A stretch of DNA of 64,000 nt from Pseudomonas sp. CROZ-RG-20F-R04-15 (GTDB taxonomy: Bacteria > Pseudomonadota > Gammaproteobacteria > Pseudomonadales > Pseudomonadaceae): the NCBI RefSeq assembly GCF_022662375.1, contig NZ_JAKNQL010000016.1, forward strand, positions 1-64,000, in the 5' to 3' direction. The translations under genes and the position numbers were made by a program. The notes beneath the pieces were generated by a model. The model was given only the letters and a program-made list of their open reading frames with translations, did not search any database and was not told where the DNA came from. Each line of letters opens with the position of its first letter. Position 1 is the first letter of the stretch. Of this stretch, positions 9,101 to 16,676 are shown one piece after another.

Positions 9101-10668
9101 CCGCCAACCAGGTCACCGGAATAGCGATTGTCGCTGCTGCGATTGGTCCGTGTGGCGGTGGTGATTTCCACCTGTTTGCCGGCCAGTTGCACATCGCCGG
9201 CGCTGCTCAACTCAGCGCCTTCGGTGCGCAAAAGTGCGGCGGTTTGCAGGGCGATATTGCCGGCCTTCAGCTGGCTGGTGACACTGCGCTGCTCTTCGCT
9301 GCTGCTGTTCCAGTCGGCTTTCCACAGGTGTTTGCGGTGATTGCCTTGATCGGTTTGCGTATGGCTTTCAGTGGCCGCAGTCAGGCGCAGATCGCCGCCG
9401 CTTTGCACGTCGAGATTGTTCGCGGCTTCGACTTTGGCGGCTTTGAGTTCGGTGTCTTTGCCGGACGACAATTTAGCGTCGCGGCTGGCGATAATCTGGC
9501 TGCCGTGCTGGCGCGACTCACTGTCGGTCTGGGTGCGATTGTAGGTTTCCCAAGTGATGCCGATGGTGCTGTTGTTCCAGTTTTCGCGCTTTTCCTGCAG
9601 CTTGCGGCTTTCGACCGTCGACAAGGTCAGGTTGCGTTTGGCGTCGAGTGTGACGTCGCGAGCGCTGACATCAGTCGCGGCCAGGGTCAGGTCCTTGCCG
9701 CTGTGCAAACCAACATCGCCCTGACTGCTGCGAATACCGGCACGGGTCACGTCGAGGCTGTTGGTCAGCGCTTCACCGCTGACACTCAAGTCACCGGCGG
9801 AACGAATCTGCACGCCGTCACGCCCGGCCACTTGCACCGCGCCAACCCGCACGCCGGCACCTTCGGCGGTGCTGACAATATTGATGCGCCCGGCCTGCAT
9901 CGCGCCGAACAGGCTGGCGTCGATGCGTTGATCGGAAGTATTGCCCGATGGATCGACGTTGTTCACCTGACCGCTGGCGTAATCAACCTGATTGCGCCCG
10001 ACCGTGAGGTTCAATTGGTCGCGCGTCGTGATCGCGCCCTGACTGTCGATACGCGGTGCGATCAGGTTGATCGAGCCCTCGCCGTTGCGCAGGCCGCCGC
10101 TGTGAATCTGCAACTGACCGCTGGCATCGCGGCTGTTCAGACTTTGCAGTTTGCCGTCATTCAATTCCGGGCGACCGACCACCAAATTAGCGTTCGGCGT
10201 ATTGATGAAACTGCCGCCATTGACCGAGATGCCGTTAGGGTTGGCCAGCACGTAATCGGCGGGCCGGCCGAAGATTTCCTGCGCGCCGTTGATGGCGGAC
10301 GGATTGCGGCTGATCACTTCGTTGAGGATCACGCTCGCCGCCTGGCCTTGCAGTTGCGGGTTGGCCGCCAGTTGCCCGGCCAATTGCGACTGCCCGGCCT
10401 GCAGGGCGTTGTTCAGGACCAGGCCCTGACGGTCGACGTTGTAGTCGAGGAACTGGTTGTGCGACAGGCCCGAACCGTTGGGCGCGACGATGTTGACGAT
10501 GGGCACACCGCCCTGGGTCTGCAATTGCGCGGTGCCACCGGGTCCCGGCGCAACCACGACACCGCCGGCGAGCGCGCTCGGCAGGTGTACGGCGAAGAAC
10601 AGGCTGGCAATCGCCCAGCGCAATTTGCCCCGAGGCGAAAGATGAAATGCAAAGGTGTGTGCTGGCAT
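6199..10668 (-). CDS. TpsA exoprotein, filamentous haemagglutinin family
   Basis: This 1,489-residue secreted beta-helix protein is the passenger of a two-partner secretion system. The signal peptide is SPRGKLRWAIASLFFAVHLP to about ALAGG. The TPS secretion domain follows (VVVAPGPGGTAQLQTQGGVP, LSHNQFLDYNVDRQGLVLNN, NPNGISVNG with an NPNG motif, GRPELNDGKL). The rest is degenerate haemagglutinin repeats, rich in Ser, Thr, Gly and Asn (SGGDL, AGNDL/KAGGDV types). I chose ATG 10668 (GGAGACG upstream) over a start ten codons earlier. The C-terminus (LQAGIDEKG) carries no recognisable VENN pretoxin motif or toxin domain, and no immunity gene follows. It is therefore short for a contact-dependent inhibition protein and more like an adhesin or a shortened relative. 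Confidence 0.9.
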   Translation of the reverse strand: MPAHTFAFHLSPRGKLRWAIASLFFAVHLPSALAGGVVVAPGPGGTAQLQTQGGVPIVNIVAPNGSGLSHNQFLDYNVDRQGLVLNNALQAGQSQLAGQLAANPQLQGQAASVILNEVISRNPSAINGAQEIFGRPADYVLANPNGISVNGGSFINTPNANLVVGRPELNDGKLQSLNSRDASGQLQIHSGGLRNGEGSINLIAPRIDSQGAITTRDQLNLTVGRNQVDYASGQVNNVDPSGNTSDQRIDASLFGAMQAGRINIVSTAEGAGVRVGAVQVAGRDGVQIRSAGDLSVSGEALTNSLDVTRAGIRSSQGDVGLHSGKDLTLAATDVSARDVTLDAKRNLTLSTVESRKLQEKRENWNNSTIGITWETYNRTQTDSESRQHGSQIIASRDAKLSSGKDTELKAAKVEAANNLDVQSGGDLRLTAATESHTQTDQGNHRKHLWKADWNSSSEEQRSVTSQLKAGNIALQTAALLRTEGAELSSAGDVQLAGKQVEITTATRTNRSSDNRYSGDLVGGGFFGKTGDADKGKTQHQGSKVNASGKLIVKADDVRISGSQVRGGSDASVISDKGSLVIDGVQDTSHSNNHDKDSKFFGISKDESRQNSKDSSTVRSELVSDSNLKLKSAKDIEVAGSTVKADGALTADAAGDINVHSAQNTHDSTDTTQTRGFDAYAKEQTPEQYRAGIHYQDKQQTVTRNDVTQQGSSLSGGSVQVKAGGDVTLKGAEVKSTAGDTKLSGKNVSLLAEADSHKTATDTSSTGGGFYYTGGLDRAGSGVDFAHSTAQDSTSKTTAQTSSVQSNGGLTINADKLATEGAQLKAGNGLNVAANEIDNRAASNSESSTHNDSNWSADIGANVEYKDIARPIAGAVKDVLNGKVPDKDALAKLGQPNVGIDVAVGHGSASKTEQSSNAVVSRFDGGTVDVKTTGTLHDQGTQYNASAGQVNISADQLLADAASNTHSSNANAVDAKVDVRVYTKTGEDVNVAGSGAGGSSASSKESSSAVVGAYAGSQGVNIKVGGDAQFAGSRFDGGQGGVSIKTGGDLALNQASDRQTSNDSSLRGNGSLTVGTLPGTDGTNVDLGAGFQLDHTGKQTTDTQARVASISGNGPVQLSSGGDQVQQGTKIDSAGAIDLHADGKLDLQAATDTHTATGSNLGGGLKGGGSKTSSEKSRDQGGNLSGNFNIGRVNEDSKTLSGGQLSSQNGIVLSGDSIHLQGTQVSASNVSIDAQKGGYVQESAQSSDNRNNWNVALNAGGNLSSKTPTAEDEKASSDHGFNAGAKVGVDYLQGSAQQNSQIKADHVVLNSAGDVQLSGARIDAKDVSGKVAGDLTIESRQDVTNHANVDVDLGLTAKKNPPSDKEKLAGTDYKPTLKVQGEYAHKSSVAQASGISASQGVNLTVGGTTQLIGARISATDGKVELGGSKVSSTDLSNRDYGVKAGLDLPHKAEENAPKVSLENGNLKVGPVTLSGHLDTQTLQAGIDEKG

Positions 10669-10765
10669 AAAAACGTCTCCATGTGAGTACGGCATCACGT
10701 TGCGCGTTTAGTCTTGGCCGTGGCTGACGCGCTCAGATCCGACGGCTGTTTGTTCACTGCGTTGT

Positions 10766-12493
10766 TCAGATTTGCAGGCCTACGCGCATCAGCCAGGTCT
10801 CTGGCTCGTGCTGCAAACCGCTCGGTGTGTTGAGTGCGCGTTGGTAATCGACATCCACTTGCAGGTTCTTCCAGCCCAGATTCAGACCGACACTGGCACC
10901 GCTCAGGCGTTGCCCCTGAGCACCGTGATCAGCCTTGATCCAGCCGTGGTCGAGGCCCACACGCGGGGTGATCTGCAGCGGCCACTCACTGCGCAGCGGC
11001 AGGCGCAAGGTATTGCGCCAGATCGCACCGCTGACACCGGAGGCACTGCTGACCCGATAGCCGCGCACAGCCGAATCGTCGGTGCCGAGCAACTGTTCGA
11101 TGGCCGGCAACGGGTCCGGGCTGTACTGCATATTGAGTTGGCTCTGCCATTGCCACGCCTGCGCGCCGAACTGGCCATTGCGCCATTGGCTGAGGCCGGC
11201 GCGGTACTTGCGAAACTGCGCCTTGGGCAGATTGTTGATCTGCTGTTGTGAATCGTCGTCAGCGCCAAACCAGCGCAGGCCCTGGGCGTAATTGACGTCG
11301 AGGTTCCACACCGCGCGGTCGAGCCAGAACAGATTGAGTCCGGCCTCGGCCACCGTCAGCGTCGGGCTCTGAATCCCGAGGCGAACGTCTTGCAGATAGC
11401 TGTCGACATCCTTGTGCGCCAGTTGCAGGTTGGCGCTGAGCTGACGGCTCTGGTCGCGCCACAACACGCGGTCGGCGCGCAGGCTGACCTGGTCGGTGAT
11501 GCCAGTGCTGTGAAAGGTCACGCTCGGCAGTTTGAACGGCGCACGATATTCGGCGTGGCTGGCGAACACGCTGTAGGTCCAGTAGCCGTAGGGGATCGCG
11601 TAATACAGGCTGGCGTTGCGGCTGTAACGATCGCCCTGATTGAGCGTGTCGCTGGCGCTGAGGCTCAACAAATCGTTGAGTTGCAGCGGGCTGTCGAGAC
11701 TCAGGCTGACCGTGTCGCGATCACGTCCGGTGCTGGCGCTGCCGAGGTTGTCGATCCCGGCATTCAAAGCCCAGCGTGACGGCGTGGCACCGCGCGAGCG
11801 CAGAATGATGCGCGAGGCGCCGGGCTGGCTGCCGGGGGCGATGTCGGCGGTGAGATCGATCGAGCGCAGGCGATTCAACTGATCGAGGCCCTGCTCCAGA
11901 TCGCGCAGGTTCAACGGCTCGCCGAGCATTCCCGGGAACGCGCCAGCCAACGAAACCGGCAGACTTTGATCGGCCAGTTCGATGGACTCGATGTAGCCTT
12001 CGTCAACACGAATATCCAGCGACTGTCCCGCTGCCGGTGCGCTGACCAGATACGGGCGGCTGGCGATGTAGCCCTTGTCGACGTAGCTCGCGGTGATGGT
12101 CGCGAGCAGATGATTGATCTGACCGACGCCCATGCACGGCGCCAGCAGCGGTTTGATCCGCGCATTGAGCTTGTCGCTGTCGATCAGCGTGACGCCGCCA
12201 ATGCGCGTGCCGCTCAACGGCCAGCAACGTTCATCGGGGGCAACGGTTGGCGGGATGGCTGGGGTGATCGGCGTCGGGCCGAACGCGCCGCGCTGCAATT
12301 GCCGTTTTCTTTGTTCAAGTTGCAGTTGTTGCAGATCGCGCTGTTGCTGTTGTTGCTGGCGCAGCACTTCCTGGCCCGGCGCGACAGGTTCGGCAGCTTC
12401 AATCGAGGAGGCACAGACACTCAACACAAAGGCCGACAGCAGCGGGCAAAGCGTGGAACGACGGCGAAAAACAGCGCGAAACGGAAACGGCAC
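10766..12493 (-). CDS. TpsB transporter (ShlB/FhaC/HecB family)
   Basis: This 575-residue outer-membrane Omp85-type pore secretes and folds the TpsA protein. It has a signal peptide (PLLSAFVLSVCASSIEAAEP), a Gln-rich linker, two POTRA domains (about residues 85-240: CWPLSGTRIGGVTLID, YVDKGYIASRPYLV, VDEGYIESIEL, LNRLRSIDLTADIAPG) and a 16-strand barrel containing the loop region GTDDSAVRGYRVSSASG, which matches the conserved VRGY/F motif. The tpsB-tpsA order on one strand, with a 97-base gap, indicates an operon. The upstream side diverges from the efflux operon. Confidence 0.93.
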   Translation of the reverse strand: MPFPFRAVFRRRSTLCPLLSAFVLSVCASSIEAAEPVAPGQEVLRQQQQQQRDLQQLQLEQRKRQLQRGAFGPTPITPAIPPTVAPDERCWPLSGTRIGGVTLIDSDKLNARIKPLLAPCMGVGQINHLLATITASYVDKGYIASRPYLVSAPAAGQSLDIRVDEGYIESIELADQSLPVSLAGAFPGMLGEPLNLRDLEQGLDQLNRLRSIDLTADIAPGSQPGASRIILRSRGATPSRWALNAGIDNLGSASTGRDRDTVSLSLDSPLQLNDLLSLSASDTLNQGDRYSRNASLYYAIPYGYWTYSVFASHAEYRAPFKLPSVTFHSTGITDQVSLRADRVLWRDQSRQLSANLQLAHKDVDSYLQDVRLGIQSPTLTVAEAGLNLFWLDRAVWNLDVNYAQGLRWFGADDDSQQQINNLPKAQFRKYRAGLSQWRNGQFGAQAWQWQSQLNMQYSPDPLPAIEQLLGTDDSAVRGYRVSSASGVSGAIWRNTLRLPLRSEWPLQITPRVGLDHGWIKADHGAQGQRLSGASVGLNLGWKNLQVDVDYQRALNTPSGLQHEPETWLMRVGLQI

Positions 12494-12688
12494 GCAACTT
12501 CCTTGCGATCATCAAATGGCGTAATGCCATGTCATCAATGATCGTGATAGTCGGAGCCATCCCACACAAAAGCAAGACGCTTCCTACAGCGCTTACATTT
12601 CTTAAACAAATGATCAGCTTTTTAGAAATGCAGCTTTTTTGAATGCCGCGAACTGACGATCGGCGCCAAAAATGAATTGCCACAAAAT
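12494..12688. other. Divergent intergenic region, AT-rich part
   Basis: This is the left part of the 251-base region between tpsB (minus) and the EmrA-like gene (plus). It is AT-richer than its flanks and should hold both promoters. I see no open frame of note in it. The operator-like palindromes begin at its right edge. Confidence 0.5.
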
Positions 12689-12716
12689 ATTACTCGCGTA
12701 ATATTACGGCCGTAAT
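12689..12716. promoter_or_regulatory. Tandem palindromic operator (2 x ATTAC-N4-GTAAT)
   Basis: Two contiguous 14-base palindromes, ATTACTCGCGTAAT and ATTACGGCCGTAAT, lie 28 bases upstream of the efflux operon start. The second extends to a perfect 16-base palindrome (TATTACGGCCGTAATA). The arrangement fits two adjacent dimer sites for a TetR- or MarR-type repressor. No such repressor gene is adjacent, so the regulator is encoded elsewhere. Confidence 0.6.
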
Positions 12717-12744
12717 AACGATCCATTTCTGCAGGAATGACGCG

Positions 12745-13854
12745 ATGACCAGCATGCCCACTCTCGAACCTGTTGCGGTAAAGACCAAGCCGCCGCTGCT
12801 TAAACGTCTGTTGCTTCCCGGTATCGGTTTGCTCGCGCTGATCTTCGCCGGGGTCTACACCGTGCATTGGTGGGGTGCCGGGCGTTTTCTTGAAGAAACC
12901 GACGATGCCTATATTGGTGGCGATGTTACGGTGATCGGGCCGAAAGTCGCCGGCTACATCGACGAAGTGCTGGTCAGCGACAACCAGCACGTAAAGGCCG
13001 GCGACGTGTTGATCCGCCTCGACGCCCGCGACTATCGCGCCAATCTGGCCAAGGCCGAAGGTGCCGTCGCTGCAGAAGAAGCGCTGCTGGCCAACCTCGA
13101 CGCCACCGAACAACTGCAACAAGCAGTGATCGGTCAGGCCCGCGCCGGCATCGATGCCGCCGGCGCAGAAACCGCGCGTTCGCGAGATGACAACGCGCGC
13201 TACAAACGCCTGGTGACCACCAATGCCGTGTCCGTGGAAAGCGCACAACGCGCCGACGCCACCTTCAAAACCGCGCAAGCCCTGAGCGCCCGCGCCCAGG
13301 CCGAACTGCTCGCCGCGCAACGCCAACTGGCGGTGATCGATACGCAGAAACAACAGGCCCGCGCAGCCCTCCAGCAAGCCCGCGCCGAACGTGATCTGGC
13401 GCAGTTGAACGTCGGCTACACCGAACTGCGCGCGCCGGTCGATGGGGTGATCGGCAACCGTCGTGCACGCGTTGGCGCTTACGCCCAGGCCGGTTCACAG
13501 CAGTTGTCAGTGGTGCCGGCCAGCGGCCTGTGGGTCGATGCCAATTTCAAGGAAGACCAACTGGCGCGGATGAAACCCGGACAGCGCGTAAGCATCCGCG
13601 CCGACGTGCTCTCCGGTCAGGAGTTCCACGGCCGCCTCGACAGCCTTGCCCCGGCGACCGGCTCACAATTCAGTGTGCTGCCGCCGGAAAACGCCACCGG
13701 CAACTTCACCAAAATCGTCCAGCGTGTGCCAGTACGGATCCTCCTCGACCCGGCTGACGGCGTACTCGGGCACTTGCGCCCGGGCCTGTCGGTAACGGCG
13801 GAAGTCGACACCCGCGCGCAACCTGAAACCACTGCCGTGGCCGTCGCGCCATGA
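12745..13854 (+). CDS. HlyD/EmrA-type efflux periplasmic adaptor
   Basis: This 369-residue membrane fusion protein links an inner-membrane pump to an outer-membrane channel. One N-terminal membrane anchor (LLLPGIGLLALIFAGVYTVH) is followed by the biotinyl-lipoyl half motif DDAYIGGDVTVIGPKVAGYI with VKAGDVLIRLD, a long Ala-rich coiled-coil hairpin (about residues 95-210) and the second lipoyl half ELRAPVDGVIGNRRARVG. A beta-barrel follows (GLWVDANFKEDQLARMKPGQ). Its stop overlaps the start of the DHA2 pump by four bases (ATGA), so the two are translationally coupled. No outer-membrane channel gene follows. Drugs, detergents or organic acids are typical family substrates. Confidence 0.92.
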   Translation: MTSMPTLEPVAVKTKPPLLKRLLLPGIGLLALIFAGVYTVHWWGAGRFLEETDDAYIGGDVTVIGPKVAGYIDEVLVSDNQHVKAGDVLIRLDARDYRANLAKAEGAVAAEEALLANLDATEQLQQAVIGQARAGIDAAGAETARSRDDNARYKRLVTTNAVSVESAQRADATFKTAQALSARAQAELLAAQRQLAVIDTQKQQARAALQQARAERDLAQLNVGYTELRAPVDGVIGNRRARVGAYAQAGSQQLSVVPASGLWVDANFKEDQLARMKPGQRVSIRADVLSGQEFHGRLDSLAPATGSQFSVLPPENATGNFTKIVQRVPVRILLDPADGVLGHLRPGLSVTAEVDTRAQPETTAVAVAP

Positions 13855-15443
13855 GCAGCACCCTCGCCGCCCCTGCACAGCCATTCAACGCGGCGGACAT
13901 GGCGACCGCGACCAAGGTGTTCGCCTTCGCGACGATGTGCATTGGCATGTTCATCGCGTTGCTGGATATCCAGATTGTCTCGGCGTCGCTGCGCGATATT
14001 GGCGGCGGACTGTCCGCCGGCACCGACGAAACCGCGTGGGTGCAGACCAGTTACCTGATCGCCGAAATCATCGTGATTCCATTGTCGGGCTGGCTGTCGC
14101 GCGTGTTCTCGACACGCTGGTTGTTCTGCGCGTCGGCGGTCGGTTTCACCCTCGCCAGCCTGCTCTGCGGCGTGGCCTGGAACATCCAGAGCATGATTGC
14201 CTTTCGGGCGCTGCAAGGTTTTCTCGGTGGCTCGATGATTCCGCTGGTGTTCACCACGGCGTTCTTTTTCTTCACCGGCAAACAACGGGTAATCGCCGCC
14301 GCGACCATCGGCGCGGTCGCGTCATTGGCGCCGACACTGGGGCCGGTGATCGGTGGCTGGATCACCGACATTTCCTCGTGGCACTGGCTGTTCTATATCA
14401 ACCTGGTGCCGGGAATTTTCGTCGCCGTGGCGGTGCCGATGCTGGTGAAAATCGACCAGCCGGAACTGTCGCTGCTCAAGGGCGCGGACTATTTGAGCAT
14501 GGTGTTTCTCGCGCTGTTTCTTGGTTGCCTGGAGTACACCCTCGAAGAAGGCCCGCGCTGGAACTGGTTCAGCGACCAGACCATTCTGACCACGGCGTGG
14601 ATCAGCGGCCTCGCGGGATTGGCGTTCATTGGCCGCACCTTGCACGTGGCCAATCCGATCGTCGATCTGCGCGCACTCAAGGATCGCAATTTCGCCCTCG
14701 GCTGCTTCTTTTCGTTCGTCACTGGCATCGGCCTGTTTGCGACAATTTACCTGACGCCGCTGTTCCTCGGCCGGGTGCGCGGCTACAGCGCGCTGGACAT
14801 TGGTCTGGCGGTTTTCTCCACCGGCGTGTTCCAGATCATGGCGATTCCGCTGTATGCCTTTCTGGCCAATCGCGTTGATCTGCGCTGGATCATGATGGTC
14901 GGTCTGGGTCTGTTCGCGGTGTCGATGTGGGAGTTCAGCCCGATCACCCACGACTGGGGCGCGGGACAATTAATGTTGCCGCAAGCGTTGCGCGGGATCG
15001 CCCAGCAACTGGCAGTGCCGCCAGCAGTGACGTTGACCTTGGGAGGGTTGGCGCCGGCGCGGCTGAAACATGCGTCGGGCCTGTTCAATCTGATGCGCAA
15101 TCTGGGCGGGGCGATTGGTATTGCGGCATGCGCGACCATTCTCAATGACCGCACCAACCTGCACTTCACGCGGCTGGCCGAGCATCTGAACAGCAGCAAT
15201 GAAGCGATGAATCAGTGGCTGTCGCAGGTCGGCGGCAACCTCGCGAATCTGGGCCAGAGCGGCGACGTCGGCGTCACCGCCAGCCTGCGCCAGTTGTGGT
15301 TGCTGACCTACCGTGAGGCGCAGACGCAGACCTACGGCGACACCTTTCTGATGATCGGCGTGTGCTTCGTCATCGCCACCGCGATGGTGCCCTTGATGCG
15401 CAAGGTGCAACCACCGGCGGCGCCGAGTGCGGATGGGCATTGA
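13851..15443 (+). CDS. DHA2-family MFS efflux pump (EmrB/QacA type)
   Basis: This 530-residue proton-coupled exporter is predicted to have 14 membrane segments, the size of EmrB. The N-terminus FATMCIGMFIALLDIQIVSA carries the DHA2 motif-D1-like LDIQIV. Further signatures are TDETAWVQTSYLIAEIIVIP, a motif-A region LSRVFSTRW and motif C with VASLAPTLGPVIGGWI. It works with the adaptor encoded immediately upstream (four-base overlap) to export compounds out of the cell. It is the last gene of the operon; a REP pair follows. Confidence 0.93.
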   Translation: MSSTLAAPAQPFNAADMATATKVFAFATMCIGMFIALLDIQIVSASLRDIGGGLSAGTDETAWVQTSYLIAEIIVIPLSGWLSRVFSTRWLFCASAVGFTLASLLCGVAWNIQSMIAFRALQGFLGGSMIPLVFTTAFFFFTGKQRVIAAATIGAVASLAPTLGPVIGGWITDISSWHWLFYINLVPGIFVAVAVPMLVKIDQPELSLLKGADYLSMVFLALFLGCLEYTLEEGPRWNWFSDQTILTTAWISGLAGLAFIGRTLHVANPIVDLRALKDRNFALGCFFSFVTGIGLFATIYLTPLFLGRVRGYSALDIGLAVFSTGVFQIMAIPLYAFLANRVDLRWIMMVGLGLFAVSMWEFSPITHDWGAGQLMLPQALRGIAQQLAVPPAVTLTLGGLAPARLKHASGLFNLMRNLGGAIGIAACATILNDRTNLHFTRLAEHLNSSNEAMNQWLSQVGGNLANLGQSGDVGVTASLRQLWLLTYREAQTQTYGDTFLMIGVCFVIATAMVPLMRKVQPPAAPSADGH

Positions 15444-15473
15444 TCACTATTTTCTGGCCATGCCCATTTCCCC

Positions 15474-15564
15474 TGTGGGAGCGAGCCTGCTCGCGAAGGC
15501 GTCGTGTCAGTCACCATGGTTGTTATCTGACACTCCGCTTTCGCGAGCAGGCTCGCTCCCACAG
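15474..15564. repeat. REP element pair
   Basis: Inverted REP cores lie about 45 bases apart, directly between the convergent efflux operon and the AhpD-like gene. Confidence 0.85.
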
Positions 15565-15581
15565 GGGTTATGCGTTTGGGC

Positions 15582-16022
15582 TTAAGCCTGTGGGGTTTTG
15601 CGGAAACCTACGGCCAGACGGTTCCAGCTGTTGATGGTGCTGATCGCCACGGTCAGGTCGACCATTTCCTTGGGCGAGAACTGGGCCGCGACCACGTCGT
15701 AATCTTCATCCGGCGCATGGGTCAGGCTCAGTTGGGTCAGCGATTCAGTCCACAGCAGCGCAGCGCGTTCGCGGTCGCTGAAGAACGGCGCTTCACGCCA
15801 TGCAGTCACTGCGAACAAACGACGTGGGGTTTCGCCGCCCTTGATCGCATCGGCGGTGTGCATATCGATGCAGAACGCGCAGCCGTTGATCTGCGAAGCA
15901 CGCAGTTTGACCAGTTCGATCAAGGTCTTTTCCAGCGGCAGTTTGGAGACGGCGGTTTCCAGGGCGATCATCGCTTTCAGGGCGTCTGGGGAGGCGGTGT
16001 AGAAATCGGTACGAGGTTTCAT
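15582..16022 (-). CDS. Carboxymuconolactone decarboxylase / AhpD-like protein
   Basis: This all-helical protein of about 146 residues has the AhpD-core signature QINGCAFCIDMHTADAIKGG: CxxC followed by His, preceded by ELVKLRASQI. Members act as peroxidase-linked disulphide reductases or of unknown redox role; true decarboxylase activity is unlikely with this CxxC motif. ATG 16022, preceded by GGAG, is favoured over an in-frame start six codons earlier. Single gene, no informative neighbours. Confidence 0.88.
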   Translation of the reverse strand: MKPRTDFYTASPDALKAMIALETAVSKLPLEKTLIELVKLRASQINGCAFCIDMHTADAIKGGETPRRLFAVTAWREAPFFSDRERAALLWTESLTQLSLTHAPDEDYDVVAAQFSPKEMVDLTVAISTINSWNRLAVGFRKTPQA

Positions 16023-16208
16023 GGTGGCTCCGGGCAGCAAGTGAATGTGTGGCTACGTTAGTCCTCGCACCCGGTTCGGCAAATAGCCAATATTCCAGAA
16101 GATCAGGAGGCCACTCGGTTTCCTCGCTGACCGCTCGTCAGCCACTGGGCACCAAGGGTTCTGCGCGTCAGACCAATATCAGGTACATGCCCTTTCTGGA
16201 GACGGATC

Positions 16209-16532
16209 ATGATCACGCGCAAACTCACCTCGTTATTGCTCGCCGGCCTGCTCGCCACGGCATCGGCCGCCAGCTTCGCCGCCAACGACGGCGCTGACGC
16301 CACAGGCACTAAATCCGGTGGCCCGAGCAGTTCGACCATGCCGCCGGACAACACGCCCGGCGCACCTTCTGGCGGTAGCTCCAGCAGCGGTTCCGGTGCC
16401 AACTCCGGCACTGGCATGGACAGCGGCACTGGCACCAACGGTGGTGCCAGCGGTTCGGGTTCGGGTGCGGGCGGCGGCACCGGGTCGGCCGGCGGCGGGA
16501 CTGGCGGTGCGGGCGGTGGCACTGGCGGCTGA
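16209..16532 (+). CDS. Gly/Ser-rich secreted protein
   Basis: This 107-residue protein has a clear signal peptide (MITRKLTSLLLAGLLATASA, cleavage near ASFA) and a mature part made almost only of Gly, Ser, Thr, Ala and Pro, with GTGTNGG and GGGTGSAGG type runs. The ATG has GGAG upstream. No fold or function can be assigned. Similar low-complexity exported proteins are common in Pseudomonas. A frame artefact is unlikely because the signal peptide and ribosome site agree. Confidence 0.7.
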   Translation: MITRKLTSLLLAGLLATASAASFAANDGADATGTKSGGPSSSTMPPDNTPGAPSGGSSSSGSGANSGTGMDSGTGTNGGASGSGSGAGGGTGSAGGGTGGAGGGTGG

Positions 16533-16567
16533 ACGAACAAGAGCCATCCCGATTAGACAAGGTCCCA

Positions 16568-16656
16568 TGTGGGAGCGAGCCTGCTCGCGAAGGCGTTGTG
16601 TCAGATAACCTTTATTCGCCTGACACGACCTCTTCGCGAGCAGGCTCGCTCCCACA
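16568..16656. repeat. REP element pair
   Basis: Inverted REP cores separated by about 40 bases lie between the convergent Gly/Ser-rich protein gene and the diguanylate cyclase gene. Confidence 0.85.
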
Positions 16657-16676
16657 GGGTTTGTGTCGTGCCTGGG

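Noticed and set aside
7774-10686. 970-codon plus-strand frame opposite the haemagglutinin gene
   Set aside because: Antisense to a repetitive GC-rich gene; composition is a mirror of TpsA repeats and it has no ribosome site or domain.
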